A DNA stretch of 44,281 bases from Iodidimonas nitroreducens (GCA_000710935.1 BAYV01000022.1:1-44281); one strand, 5' to 3'; counted from the first letter of the stretch, positions 26,669 through 35,459 are shown. Notes: a model not told the origin generated them from the sequence alone. A program made the numbers and translations.

Positions 26669-26843
26669 CGTGCTCCTGACTGGTGATCTGACGCTAAAGG
26701 GCCCCATCTGGCCATGCCACCGGGCCGCTTTTTCTATCCGTTTATACAGCATCCTTATCGCATTGGATTTTGCTGCCGTCATCCTCTCTCATATGATAAG
26801 CCTTGGCGATGAGCACAATGACGCAGGCAAAAGGAGCAGGAGC

Positions 26844-27644
26844 ATGAACAAAATGGCGCGCCGGATGATAGCGCTTTTAGGGGTATCGTGGCTTGGCCTG
26901 TCGCTTATCGCGGCTCCGGCTTTTGCCTGGGGTAAAACCGGCCATCGGGTGACCGGGGCGATTGCCGAACGCTATTTATCGCAAGAAGCACGTGCCGCTA
27001 TCAGCGCCCTCATTGGCACGGAAAGCCTCGCTCAGGCCTCAACCTGGCCTGATGAAATGCGCTCTGATCCCGATCCCTTCTGGCAGGATGTCGCGGGCCC
27101 CTTTCATTATGTTACGGTTCCGAAAGGAACATCATATCACCTAAAAAATGCCCCAGAATCAGGAGATTCGTTCACCGCCCTTGCGCAATTTTCTAAGGAC
27201 CTCACCGATCCTCAATCCCCCCTTGCGATCAAGCAGCGTGCCTTGCGTTTCATCGTCCATATCATTGGCGATCTGCATCAGCCTTTGCATGTGGGGAATG
27301 GAACCGATCGAGGCGGCAATGATGTGAAGCTCAGCTGGTTTCGGGACGAGAGCAATCTCCATCGGGTGTGGGATAGCGAGATGATCGATGGCGAGTTATT
27401 ATCCTATAGCGAATGGACGGCGTGGCTGACGGCACCCCTGAGCGATGCGGATGTGGCGGCGCTGATGATCAGCGATCCCAAAATCTGGATTGCGGAAAGT
27501 GCGGCAATCCGGCCGGGCCTTTATCCGGATAAGTCAGAACTTTCCTATGATTATCTCTATCAGAACATGCCCATTGTAAAAGATCAGCTGACCAAAGGCG
27601 GGCTAAGGATCGCTGCCTATCTCAATCAGCTTCTGGCGCAATAA
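26844..27644 (+). CDS. Secreted S1/P1-type nuclease
   Basis: A 266-residue zinc-dependent nuclease of the S1/P1 family, cleaving single-stranded DNA and RNA in the periplasm or outside. A Sec signal (residues 1-28, ending APAFA) leaves tryptophan 29 as the mature N-terminus, the residue whose amino group binds zinc in this family. Further ligand segments are KTGHRV, ASTWPDEMRSD, and IVHIIGDLHQPLHVGNG with RGGND. The ATG at 26844 has AAAGGAG upstream; the frame is open much further upstream (26484) but that part reads across the opposite gene. It may scavenge phosphate or nucleosides. Confidence 0.92.
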   Translation: MNKMARRMIALLGVSWLGLSLIAAPAFAWGKTGHRVTGAIAERYLSQEARAAISALIGTESLAQASTWPDEMRSDPDPFWQDVAGPFHYVTVPKGTSYHLKNAPESGDSFTALAQFSKDLTDPQSPLAIKQRALRFIVHIIGDLHQPLHVGNGTDRGGNDVKLSWFRDESNLHRVWDSEMIDGELLSYSEWTAWLTAPLSDADVAALMISDPKIWIAESAAIRPGLYPDKSELSYDYLYQNMPIVKDQLTKGGLRIAAYLNQLLAQ

Positions 27645-27685
27645 AAGCTCTCAGAACGGTTTGATGAGGCTGCGCTTGGGTGCGA

Positions 27686-28771
27686 TCATGGCGCGCGGGC
27701 AAATACATGAGAGACGGTGCGAAAACCTGACGCCTTAAAAAAGCCGTGGGCTGCGCTGTTGTGCAGGCCGCTTTCAAGAAAAAGCCAATGCCCGTGGCTT
27801 TTGGCCATGATCTCATCCAGCAAGGCCCGGCCGATGCCCGCGCCGCGCGCATCCGCGCGCACCACCATATCTTCCAGAACGGTGTAAATCGGGCCGCCCT
27901 CGTCATGCCAGGTTAAAACGGCCGCCGCCATCAGATCCTTCTTTTGATCATAGGCCGCGCATAAAAAAGGCCGTTCGGGCTGATTGGGGGATGCTTCATA
28001 AAGCTTATGGAGCCAGGCCCGGGTTTTTTCCGGGGTATCGCTGGCCCATTGGCAGCCATCGGGGCTCAGCCCGGCCATGATTTCGCCATGCGAGATATAG
28101 GCTTTGTCGGCCATCATGGTTTTGGCCAGAAAATCGGCGATGCTGTCGATATCCTGGGGTTGATGCTGCCATGATAATTCATAGTCGATCTGTTTTTTCC
28201 GGGTCTTTTTCGCTACAACGCCTGCGGCTTTGAAGCTTTTGGCCAGTGCGGCGATGGTCAGGCAATCCAGCGTTTTGGCCACATGCAGATAAAAATCCGT
28301 CTTTTGCTGCGCAAAAGGCACGTCATCATCATGATCGGCCACCGGCTGATCAAAGATATGCCGAAGATCGGATGTATAATTATCGCAGATCGTGGGCCAA
28401 ACCGCCCGGAAATACCAGTTTTGCAACAGATCGAATTGCCAGGCCACCCAGCTTGCATAAACATCGGGCTCGAAAAATCGTTTGCGGCGAAACCGGGTGG
28501 CGATTTCAAACAGATTAAGGATTTGAAACAGCCGATTGTCTGCGATCAGCCGGTCGCTGGCGGGCAGGGTTTCGCTGGGCGGCGTCTCCTGAAGAAAAGG
28601 CGCAAGGCGATCGGCATGTTCGGCTTCAAAGCGAAAAACCTCGTTCGAGGCGACTTCGAGTTCCTGATAGATTTCACCCAGCCGGGTGCGATTGGCAAGC
28701 CGGGTCTGGATGATGAAGGTGATCAGGGTGAGAAACAATCCCGCCAGTATCAACCAGCCCTGAACATTCAT
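27686..28771 (-). CDS. Membrane-anchored GNAT acetyltransferase
   Basis: A 361-residue protein in two parts. An N-terminal membrane helix (residues 3-22) is followed by about 200 residues of helical sequence I do not recognise. The C-terminal 140 residues are a GNAT domain with the acetyl-CoA loop ADARGAGIGRALLDEIM and a preceding VLEDMVVR strand. The substrate is unknown. It converges on the nuclease gene with about 40 bases between them. Confidence 0.75.
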   Translation of the reverse strand: MNVQGWLILAGLFLTLITFIIQTRLANRTRLGEIYQELEVASNEVFRFEAEHADRLAPFLQETPPSETLPASDRLIADNRLFQILNLFEIATRFRRKRFFEPDVYASWVAWQFDLLQNWYFRAVWPTICDNYTSDLRHIFDQPVADHDDDVPFAQQKTDFYLHVAKTLDCLTIAALAKSFKAAGVVAKKTRKKQIDYELSWQHQPQDIDSIADFLAKTMMADKAYISHGEIMAGLSPDGCQWASDTPEKTRAWLHKLYEASPNQPERPFLCAAYDQKKDLMAAAVLTWHDEGGPIYTVLEDMVVRADARGAGIGRALLDEIMAKSHGHWLFLESGLHNSAAHGFFKASGFRTVSHVFARAP

Positions 28772-28847
28772 AGCTCTGCCCCCTTTTTCCGATCATGAGA
28801 AAAGAAGAAGGCCAAAGGGATCGGCATGCGTCAAGCCCAAAGCCTTT

Positions 28848-30554
28848 TCAGCCCTGCTCTAAAAGCCGGGTGGCAATGACATTGGCCTGAATTTCGGCAG
28901 CACCTTCAAAAACATTGAGGATACGGGCATCCACCAGCACCCGGCTGATGGGATATTCCATGGCATAGCCATTGCCGCCATGGATTTGCACCGCATTATC
29001 CGCCGCCGACCAGGCGATGCGGGCAGCCAGCAATTTCGCCATCCCCGCTTCCAGATCACAGCGCTTGCCGCTGTCTTTTTGATGGGCGGCGGCATAGCAT
29101 AATTGCCGGGCCATCATGATTTCCGCCGCCATCATCGCCACTTTGCCATAAATGCGCGGAAAAGCCAGGATGGGTTGGCCGAACTGCTGGCGATCCAGCG
29201 CATAGCCAAGCCCCAGATCCAAAGCCGATTGAGCCACCCCCACGGCGCGTGCCGCCGTTTGGATGCGGGCACTTTCAAAGGTGGCCATCAGATGCTTGAA
29301 GCCCATCCCCTCGATCCCGCCCAGCAGATTATTGGCATCAACCGCAAAACCATCAAAGCCCAGTTCATATTCCTTCATGCCGCGATAGCCCAGAACCGCG
29401 ATTTCACCGCCCGTCATGCCCGTCGCCGGAAAGGGATCGCCTTCGGTGCCCCGGGGTTTTTCCGCCAGCAGCATCGACAGGCCCTTATAGCCGGGCTGAT
29501 CGGGATTGGTGCGCACCAGAAGCGTCATCAGATCGGCGCGGGCAGCGTGGGTGATCCATGTTTTATTGCCGGTGACCAGATACTGATCGCCCCGGCGCAC
29601 CGCGCGGGTGGAAAGCGACCCCAGATCAGAGCCGGTATTGGGCTCGGTGAAAACAGCGGTGGGCAGAATTTCGCCAGTGGCAATCCTGGGCAGCCAATGG
29701 GCTTTTTGCGCTTCGGTGCCACCATTGAGGATCAGTTCGGCGGCGATTTCGCTGCGTGTGCCCAATGAGCCAAGGCCGATATAGCCCCGGCTCAATTCTT
29801 CGGAAACCACACACATCGCCGCCTTGCCCATGCCCGCGCCGCCATGGCTTTCGGGGATGGTGAGGCCGAACACGCCCAGATCGGCCAGATTTTGAATGAC
29901 ATCGAGGGGGATAAGATCGTCGGCCAGATGCCAGCCATGGGCGGCTTCGCGATGCTCGCCGGCAAAGCGGCGGAAGGTATCGCGCACCATTTGCAGAGTT
30001 TCATCAAGGCCATCCGCGCCCCCGTGGCCCTGCGCCAGATGCTGGGCCAAAGCCCGGCGATGGGGGTCGCGCGTGCCCGCCGCGATCACCGCCTCCACAT
30101 CCTCATTTAAAAATGTGGCCAGCACGCTTCTGGGCAGGCCAAGGCTTTGGGGGCGGATGATCTCGCTTTGGCTCATGGCGATGCCGCCAGCCATCTGGGC
30201 GAGATATTCGCCGCAGCCAATGGCAAGGATCAGGGCTTCCGTTTCTCCAAAAAGCCCTTCCGCCTCAAGCCTGTGCGCCCAATCGAGGGTGGCCTTCAAG
30301 GTGGCCGCATAGCTGGCATACCAGGCCAGCCCATGGGCCGCTGTTTGATGGCGGGTGATCCGATTTTTATCGGGGCGCCCATCCACACACAGCCTTTCAG
30401 CCAGATGCTGGCGGATATGATCCACCAATTCCCCGGCACTGGCGATGGCGCGGGCATAGGTTTGAAGGCCGGGCAGGCGGATCGGGGCTTCGGCCGGATC
30501 GGCAGACAGGGCAGCAGCGCTAGACAGGGCAGCAGCGGCGAATTGATCAGCCAT
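28848..30554 (-). CDS. mcd: (2S)-methylsuccinyl-CoA dehydrogenase
   Basis: A 568-residue acyl-CoA dehydrogenase that oxidises methylsuccinyl-CoA to mesaconyl-CoA in the ethylmalonyl-CoA pathway. It is longer than usual acyl-CoA dehydrogenases because of an about 150-residue N-terminal domain with the Mcd-like stretch RITRHQTAAHGLAWYASYA. The flavin dehydrogenase core follows (FTEPNTGSDLGSL, GNKTWITHAA, QIHGGNGYAMEYPISRVLVD). The ATG at 30554 is preceded by GGAGG at six bases and overlaps ccr by eight bases; the open frame to 30659 is rejected. Electrons should go to EtfAB. The first residues carry an in-frame 18-base duplication. Confidence 0.93.
   Translation of the reverse strand: MADQFAAAALSSAAALSADPAEAPIRLPGLQTYARAIASAGELVDHIRQHLAERLCVDGRPDKNRITRHQTAAHGLAWYASYAATLKATLDWAHRLEAEGLFGETEALILAIGCGEYLAQMAGGIAMSQSEIIRPQSLGLPRSVLATFLNEDVEAVIAAGTRDPHRRALAQHLAQGHGGADGLDETLQMVRDTFRRFAGEHREAAHGWHLADDLIPLDVIQNLADLGVFGLTIPESHGGAGMGKAAMCVVSEELSRGYIGLGSLGTRSEIAAELILNGGTEAQKAHWLPRIATGEILPTAVFTEPNTGSDLGSLSTRAVRRGDQYLVTGNKTWITHAARADLMTLLVRTNPDQPGYKGLSMLLAEKPRGTEGDPFPATGMTGGEIAVLGYRGMKEYELGFDGFAVDANNLLGGIEGMGFKHLMATFESARIQTAARAVGVAQSALDLGLGYALDRQQFGQPILAFPRIYGKVAMMAAEIMMARQLCYAAAHQKDSGKRCDLEAGMAKLLAARIAWSAADNAVQIHGGNGYAMEYPISRVLVDARILNVFEGAAEIQANVIATRLLEQG
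30504..30539. repeat. 18-base direct repeat in the start of mcd
   Basis: Two adjacent copies (30504-30521 and 30522-30539) share 16 of 18 bases and encode an Ala/Leu/Ser-rich duplication (AAALSS, then AAALSA) within the first 20 residues of Mcd. Confidence 0.75.
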
Positions 30555-31866
30555 TGCCTGCCTCCACCGCATCTTCAAAGGTGCGCAATCCCGGATGGCG
30601 GGCAGAGACCAGCACCGCCATATTGCCCGGCTTATGCTGATTGGCGCGCATTTTTTCATGGGCGCGGGGAATATCGGACCAGCTGAAAACTTCCGACATG
30701 CACGGATCGATCCGCCGTTCGATCACCAGCCGATTGGCCTGGCTCGCCTGTTTGAGATTGGCGAAATGACTGCCCTGAATCCGCTTTTGCCGCATCCACA
30801 CAAAGCGCGCATCAAAGGTGAGGTTAAAGCCCGTGGTGCCCGCACAAAACACCACCATGCCGCCGCGTTTGACCACAAAGCACGAAACGGGAAAGGTTTG
30901 TTCGCCGGGATGCTCGAACACCACATCCACATCATTGCCCTTGCCGGTAATTTCCCAGATGGCCTTGCCAAAGGCCCGGGATTTTTTCATATAATCGGCA
31001 TAGCCAGCGGAGTCGGTTACCGGTGGCAATTGCCCCCAGCAATCGAAATCATTGCGATTGATCACGCCCTTCGCCCCCAATGACAAGACGAAATCGCGTT
31101 TGGTGTCATCGGAAATCACCCCGATGGCATTGGCCCCGGCGGTGGCGATCAACTGAATGGCCATCGAGCCAAGCCCGCCCGATGCCCCCCAAACCAGAAC
31201 ATGATCGCCGGGGCGCAGAATATGCGGCCGATGCCCAAACAACATCCGATAGGCGGTGGCAAGGGTAAGAGTATAGCACGCACTTTCTTCCCAAGTCAGA
31301 TGCCGGGGGCGGGGCATCAACTGGCGCGCCTGCACCCGGGCAAACTGGGCGAATGAGCCATCCGGGGTTTCATAGCCCCAGATGCGCTGGCTCGATGAAA
31401 ACATGGGATCGCCGCCATTGCATTCTTCATCATCGCCATTATCCTGATTGCAGTGCACAACCACCTCATCACCCACTTTAAAGCGGGTAACCCGGCGCCC
31501 CACCTTATACACAATGCCCGCCGCATCAGAGCCGGCAATGTGATAATCGGCCTTATGCACATCGAAAGGCGAGATCGGCAGGCCAAGGGCGGCCCAAACG
31601 CCATTATAATTGACCCCGGCAGCCATCACCAGAATCAGCACTTCATCCGAATCGATCTCCGGGGTTTCCACCACTTCTTCAACCATCGCCGAGGCGGGTG
31701 GGCCATGGCGTTCGCGGCGGATCGCCCATGCGTGCATTCTGGCTGGAACATGCCCCAAAGGCGGAATTTTCCCTACGTCATAAAGGTCCTTCAATGGTGC
31801 GGCGGCAGCGGCGACAGGCTGGTCGGTTTGATCCGTTTGGCGTGTTGCTGCAGGGGCTGCTGACAT
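30547..31866 (-). CDS. ccr: Crotonyl-CoA carboxylase/reductase
   Basis: A 439-residue medium-chain dehydrogenase/reductase that reductively carboxylates crotonyl-CoA to ethylmalonyl-CoA with NADPH and CO2, the key step of the ethylmalonyl-CoA pathway. The NADPH loop is VLVWGASGGLGSMAIQL. The Ccr-specific blocks QNRHHGPP-like (here RRERHGPPASAM), AGVNYNGVWAALG, HCNQDNGDDEECNGGDPMFSSS and FEHPGEQTFPVSCFV are present. I choose the ATG at 31866 (MSAAPAATR) because GGAG lies eight bases before it; the frame opens at 31932. It leads the ccr-mcd operon and is divergent from ecm. Confidence 0.97.
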   Translation of the reverse strand: MSAAPAATRQTDQTDQPVAAAAAPLKDLYDVGKIPPLGHVPARMHAWAIRRERHGPPASAMVEEVVETPEIDSDEVLILVMAAGVNYNGVWAALGLPISPFDVHKADYHIAGSDAAGIVYKVGRRVTRFKVGDEVVVHCNQDNGDDEECNGGDPMFSSSQRIWGYETPDGSFAQFARVQARQLMPRPRHLTWEESACYTLTLATAYRMLFGHRPHILRPGDHVLVWGASGGLGSMAIQLIATAGANAIGVISDDTKRDFVLSLGAKGVINRNDFDCWGQLPPVTDSAGYADYMKKSRAFGKAIWEITGKGNDVDVVFEHPGEQTFPVSCFVVKRGGMVVFCAGTTGFNLTFDARFVWMRQKRIQGSHFANLKQASQANRLVIERRIDPCMSEVFSWSDIPRAHEKMRANQHKPGNMAVLVSARHPGLRTFEDAVEAGNG

Positions 31867-31922
31867 GGTTGTCTCCTCGTTCAGAAGGGGTCTGTGATGG
31901 CTGTTGGCCTCGATCAGGCTAT

Positions 31923-31934
31923 TGCATCGCACAA
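31923..31934 (+). promoter_or_regulatory. PhaR-like operator at ccr
   Basis: TGCATCGCACAA matches the remembered PhaR consensus TGCRNYGCASMA at all 12 positions. It lies 57 bases upstream of the chosen ccr start. PhaR is the repressor of phasin and polyhydroxybutyrate genes that responds to the polymer or acyl-CoA state. Confidence 0.55.
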
Positions 31935-32162
31935 TGAAAAGATATGCCAGCGAAAAAACGCCAAAAAGAAATAATATTTTAAATTATACAATAAAATATC
32001 TAGATTATGTGTTTTTATAGCCACAGTTTTGGAATTTATGCGGCTTTTGTTCGGATATACGCGACATTTTCAATCACTCCACCTGCCATAAATGGCGCAG
32101 CGCATCATTCACTTTATTTTGGCTCAGCTTTGTTTTGGGGTGGCTCCTCGCTTTGGTTCATG

Positions 32163-32215
32163 AAAAAAGGCCGGTGAAAGCGAGGGGGAGGGGTGTCGAT
32201 GGCTTCCACCGGCCT
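32163..32215 (-). terminator. Orphan intrinsic terminator
   Basis: A nine-base perfect stem (AGGCCGGTG / CACCGGCCT), one mismatch and four more pairs (AAGC / GCTT) around a 20-base loop. On the minus strand it is followed directly by six T (complement of the A run 163-168 after 32000). No protein gene ends just upstream on the minus strand, so it probably ends a non-coding transcript or attenuates ccr transcription. Confidence 0.7.
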
Positions 32216-32398
32216 GATGCGGTTTGGCCCGACGGGAAGAGATCAGGCAACCGATAAGATAAGATTATCATAAAATACAACCGAATTTCCAGATAATCCG
32301 GCCTTGGTGAGGCAGGAAAGGACAGAGAGGCGGCTTTTATGGGGAAAACCCGCCGAAATGCAGGGGGTTTCTCGGGTTTATGCTGGGTTCGGCGCGAC

Positions 32399-32413
32399 TT
32401 GTGCATTGCACAA
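32399..32413 (+). promoter_or_regulatory. PhaR-like palindrome at ecm
   Basis: A perfect 15-base palindrome, TTGTGCA-T-TGCACAA. Its TGCATTGCACAA part fits TGCRNYGCASMA at all 12 positions. It overlaps the -35 region of the predicted ecm promoter, the position expected of a repressor site. Confidence 0.6.
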
Positions 32414-32427
32414 AAAATAAATATCAT
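32399..32427 (+). promoter_or_regulatory. Predicted ecm promoter
   Basis: TTGTGC (32399-32404) and TATCAT (32422-32427) form a sigma-70-like pair with 17 bases between. The -10 matches five of six positions, the -35 only three. The leader to the ecm ATG would be about 78 bases. Confidence 0.4.
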
Positions 32428-32446
32428 GCCAAACTAGAAGGCTATG

Positions 32447-32463
32447 ACGCAATTTTATTGCGT
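32447..32463. promoter_or_regulatory. Second palindrome in the ecm leader
   Basis: ACGCAAT-TTT-ATTGCGT is a perfect 7-3-7 inverted repeat between the predicted transcription start and the ecm ATG. It could be an operator for a second regulator or a small RNA hairpin. Confidence 0.45.
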
Positions 32464-32511
32464 TCTCGGCTTCGATTTTAGGTCTTGGGCAGATGAGGCG
32501 AGGAGACAGGC

Positions 32512-34542
32512 ATGGCGGACCGGAAAAATCCCGAGAGCAAACAGGAAAGCGATCAAGGCCGGAAAGCCATGACCGCCGGTCGGGATGACCCCTGGTTGAT
32601 GCGGACCTATTCGGGGCATAGCTCGGCCGAGGCGTCGAATGCCCTTTATCGAACCAATCTGGCGCGGGGGCAAACCGGCTTGTCGGTGGCGTTCGATCTG
32701 CCCACCCAAACCGGCTATGATGCCGATCATCCGTTGGCGCGCGGTGAAGTGGGCAAGGTGGGGGTGCCGATTGCCCATCTTGGCGATATGCGCAGCCTGT
32801 TTCTTGATCTGCCCCTTGATCAAATGAATACATCGATGACCATCAATGCCACGGCCCCCTGGCTTTTGGCGCTTTATTGCGCTTTGGCCGATGAGCGGGG
32901 GATTGATCGGGCGCAGCTTTCCGGCACCGTGCAAAATGATATCATCAAGGAATATCTTTCGCGCGGGACCTATATCTTTCCCCCCGATCCCAGCCTGCGG
33001 CTGATCAATGATGTGGTGGTGTTCTGTGCCGATCATCTGCCGAAATGGAACCCCACCAATGTGTGTTCTTATCATTTGCAGGAAGCCGGGGCGACACCGG
33101 AGGAAGAGCTGGCCTTTGCCCTTGCCACCGCCATCGAGGTGCTGGACCGGGTGCGGGCCAATCCGGCCCTTGATGCGGCGGATTTTCCCCGTGTGGTGGG
33201 ACGGATCAGCTTTTTCGTCAATGCCGGAATCCGGTTCGTTACGGAAATGTGCAAGATGCGGGCCTTTACCGAATTATGGGATGAGATCTGCCGCACACGC
33301 TATGGCATCACAGAGGCCCGTTATCGCCGGTTTCGCTATGGCGTGCAGGTGAATAGTTTGGGGCTGACCGAACAGCAGCCGGAAAATAATGTCTATCGCA
33401 TCCTGCTCGAAGCCATGGCCGTGGTTTTATCGAAATCGGCGCGCGCCCGGGCGGTGCAGCTTCCGGCCTGGAATGAAGCCATGGGCCTGCCGCGCGAATG
33501 GGATCAGCAATGGTCCTTGCGCCTGCAACAGATTTTGGCCTTTGAAACCGATCTGCTGGATTATGGCGATCTGTTTGATGGCTCGCCGGTGGTGGCGGAA
33601 AAAGTTTCGGCCCTGAAAGCCGCAGCATATGCGGAACTGGCCCGGATCGAGGCGATGGGCGGGGCCGTGGCCGCCATCGAAAGCGGCTATATGAAGCGGC
33701 GATTGGTCGAGTCCAATACCCGGCGTTTGCGGGCCATTGAAAGCGGCGAACAGATGGTGGTGGGGGTGAATGCCTATATCGATAGCGCGCCCTCGCCCCT
33801 CACGGGCGAAGCGGATGAAGCGATCATGACCGTTGATCCCGGGGTTGAGCAGGCCCAGATCGATGCGCTTCATCTGTGGCGGGCGAACCGGGACGAGGCC
33901 GCCGTGGTCGAGGCTTTATCGGCGCTGAAGGCGGCGGCTTTGAGCGGCGACAATATCATGCCGCCGTCGATTGCCGCCGCCAAAATCGGGGTCACGACCG
34001 GCGAATGGGCGGCGGCCCTGCGTTCTGTTTTTGGCGAATATCGGGCGCCCACGGGGGTTGGTGCCGGGGCATTGGCCAAAGATCGGGGGCTGGCCATCAT
34101 TCAGGCCGAAATCAGTGATCTTGCCCAACATCTGGGGCGGCGGCCGAAATTTCTGGTGGGAAAACCGGGATTGGATGGCCATTCCAATGGGGCCGAGCAG
34201 ATCGCCACGGCGGCGCGGGATTGCGGCTTTGAAGTGGTTTATGAAGGGATCAGGCTGACCCCGGCGCGGATTGTCAATGCCGCTTTGGAAGAAGGGGTGC
34301 ATGTGATCGGCCTGTCGATCCTTTCAGGCTCGCATACTGTGCTGGTCGAAGAGGTTCTGGCGCAGATGAACAAAGCCGGGATCGGTGATGTGCCTTTGGT
34401 GGTGGGGGGGATCATCCCGCCCAAAGATGCCGAACGCCTGATCGCTGCCGGGGTGGCAAGGGTTTTTACCCCAAAGGATTTCAAGATCACCGCCATCATG
34501 CGTGAAATCGCCGCTCTGCTGGCGCAAAAGGCGGCGGCCTGA
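32512..34542 (+). CDS. ecm: Ethylmalonyl-CoA mutase
   Basis: A 676-residue adenosylcobalamin-dependent mutase converting ethylmalonyl-CoA to methylsuccinyl-CoA. The large catalytic domain has FDLPTQTGYDADHP and MNTSMTINATAPWLLALY. The C-terminal cobalamin domain has the DxHxxG motif as DGHSNG with the cobalt-ligand H557, then GLSILSGSHTVLVEEVL. Single-chain proteins of this length are of the MeaA/Ecm type and not two-subunit methylmalonyl-CoA mutase. The divergent ccr-mcd operon supports Ecm. Cofactor can come from the adenosyltransferase at 25888. Confidence 0.95.
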   Translation: MADRKNPESKQESDQGRKAMTAGRDDPWLMRTYSGHSSAEASNALYRTNLARGQTGLSVAFDLPTQTGYDADHPLARGEVGKVGVPIAHLGDMRSLFLDLPLDQMNTSMTINATAPWLLALYCALADERGIDRAQLSGTVQNDIIKEYLSRGTYIFPPDPSLRLINDVVVFCADHLPKWNPTNVCSYHLQEAGATPEEELAFALATAIEVLDRVRANPALDAADFPRVVGRISFFVNAGIRFVTEMCKMRAFTELWDEICRTRYGITEARYRRFRYGVQVNSLGLTEQQPENNVYRILLEAMAVVLSKSARARAVQLPAWNEAMGLPREWDQQWSLRLQQILAFETDLLDYGDLFDGSPVVAEKVSALKAAAYAELARIEAMGGAVAAIESGYMKRRLVESNTRRLRAIESGEQMVVGVNAYIDSAPSPLTGEADEAIMTVDPGVEQAQIDALHLWRANRDEAAVVEALSALKAAALSGDNIMPPSIAAAKIGVTTGEWAAALRSVFGEYRAPTGVGAGALAKDRGLAIIQAEISDLAQHLGRRPKFLVGKPGLDGHSNGAEQIATAARDCGFEVVYEGIRLTPARIVNAALEEGVHVIGLSILSGSHTVLVEEVLAQMNKAGIGDVPLVVGGIIPPKDAERLIAAGVARVFTPKDFKITAIMREIAALLAQKAAA

Positions 34543-34565
34543 AATGTGGCCTGAAGCTTTGTGGA

Positions 34566-35459
34566 TCAGCCACGGGCAAAGCCGCCTGACAGGCGCTTGA
34601 TGGCGGCGCGCACATCATCGGGGGTCCAGCCTTCCTGCCGCAGGGATTGCAGGGTTTGGGCCTTGTCGCGTTTTGCCAGCCGCCTGCCCCTTTCATCTGT
34701 CAGCAGGGCATGGGTCTGGTAGATGGGCGTGGGCAGATCCAGCAGGGCCTGCAACAGCCGGTGGATATGGGTGGCGTGGCGTAAATCCTCACCCCTGATG
34801 ACATGGCTGATATTCTGGATGGCATCATCCACCGTCACCGCCAGATGATAGCTGGTGGGCACATCCTTTCGCGCCAGCACCACATCCCCCAACTCTTCGG
34901 GATGGGCGATATGGCGGCATCCCTCCTCATCATGAAAGGCCAGAGCACCCGGCCCGCCGCTGGCCCTGATGGCAGCTTCGCTATCAAGGCGCAGGGCATA
35001 GGCTTCCCCCGATGCGATCCGGCTTTCGGCCTCGGCGTGCGAAAGGGCTTTGCACAGGCCGGGATAAAGTGCGCCTTCCGGGCCATGGGGGGCTGTGGGG
35101 GCGCGGGCGATTTCAGCGGCAATATCCTTGCGGGTGCAAAAACAGGGATAAAGCAGGCCCTTTTCCGCCAATTGATCAAGGGCTGATTGATAATCACCAA
35201 AATGCTGGGATTGCCGGCGCACCGGCCCATCCCATTCCAGCCCCAGCCAGCGCAGATCATCGATGATGGCATCGCTATAAGGGGCGAGGCAGCGGCTTTG
35301 ATCGATATCTTCAAGGCGCAGGATGAACCGCCCCCCGGCGACGCGGGCGGTCTCATGGGCCAGAATTGCTGAATAAGCATGGCCCAGATGCAGATGGCCG
35401 GTGGGGCTGGGGGCAAAGCGGGTGATCAATAAAGGCGGCATCGGTTCTTGCCTTTTCAT
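34566..35459 (-). CDS. gluQ: Glutamyl-Q tRNA(Asp) synthetase
   Basis: A 297-residue truncated GluRS paralogue that attaches glutamate to queuosine at the wobble position of tRNA-Asp. The class I HIGH-type motif is HLHLGH (22-27) after FAPSPTG. The zinc site is C106, C108, Y132 and C136. A KRDKAQ sequence near the C-terminus replaces KMSKS, and the anticodon-binding domain is absent, as in the family. It is convergent with ecm. Confidence 0.94.
   Translation of the reverse strand: MKRQEPMPPLLITRFAPSPTGHLHLGHAYSAILAHETARVAGGRFILRLEDIDQSRCLAPYSDAIIDDLRWLGLEWDGPVRRQSQHFGDYQSALDQLAEKGLLYPCFCTRKDIAAEIARAPTAPHGPEGALYPGLCKALSHAEAESRIASGEAYALRLDSEAAIRASGGPGALAFHDEEGCRHIAHPEELGDVVLARKDVPTSYHLAVTVDDAIQNISHVIRGEDLRHATHIHRLLQALLDLPTPIYQTHALLTDERGRRLAKRDKAQTLQSLRQEGWTPDDVRAAIKRLSGGFARG

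Larger units (their letters stand above)
31935..32511. other. Divergent regulatory region between ccr and ecm
   Basis: About 580 bases with no convincing gene. The ccr side (31940-32020) is very AT-rich. The centre contains an intrinsic terminator in the minus direction (32163-32215). The ecm side contains a PhaR-like palindrome, a sigma-70-like promoter and a second palindrome. The size is large for a divergent region and suggests layered control. Confidence 0.7.

Noticed and set aside
25888-26700. Cobalamin riboswitch near the adenosyltransferase or ecm
   Set aside because: I looked for the B12-box core (GCCACTG) and a matching leader at both genes and did not see it.
26484-26843. Long N-terminal extension of the S1/P1 nuclease
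   Set aside because: The extension reads antisense across the twin-transmembrane gene; the signal peptide and ribosome site clearly place the start at 26844.
32158-32427. Minus-strand 89-codon frame in the ccr/ecm divergent region
   Set aside because: It runs through the whole terminator hairpin and stops after it, and its composition is not protein-like; a non-coding transcript is a better explanation.
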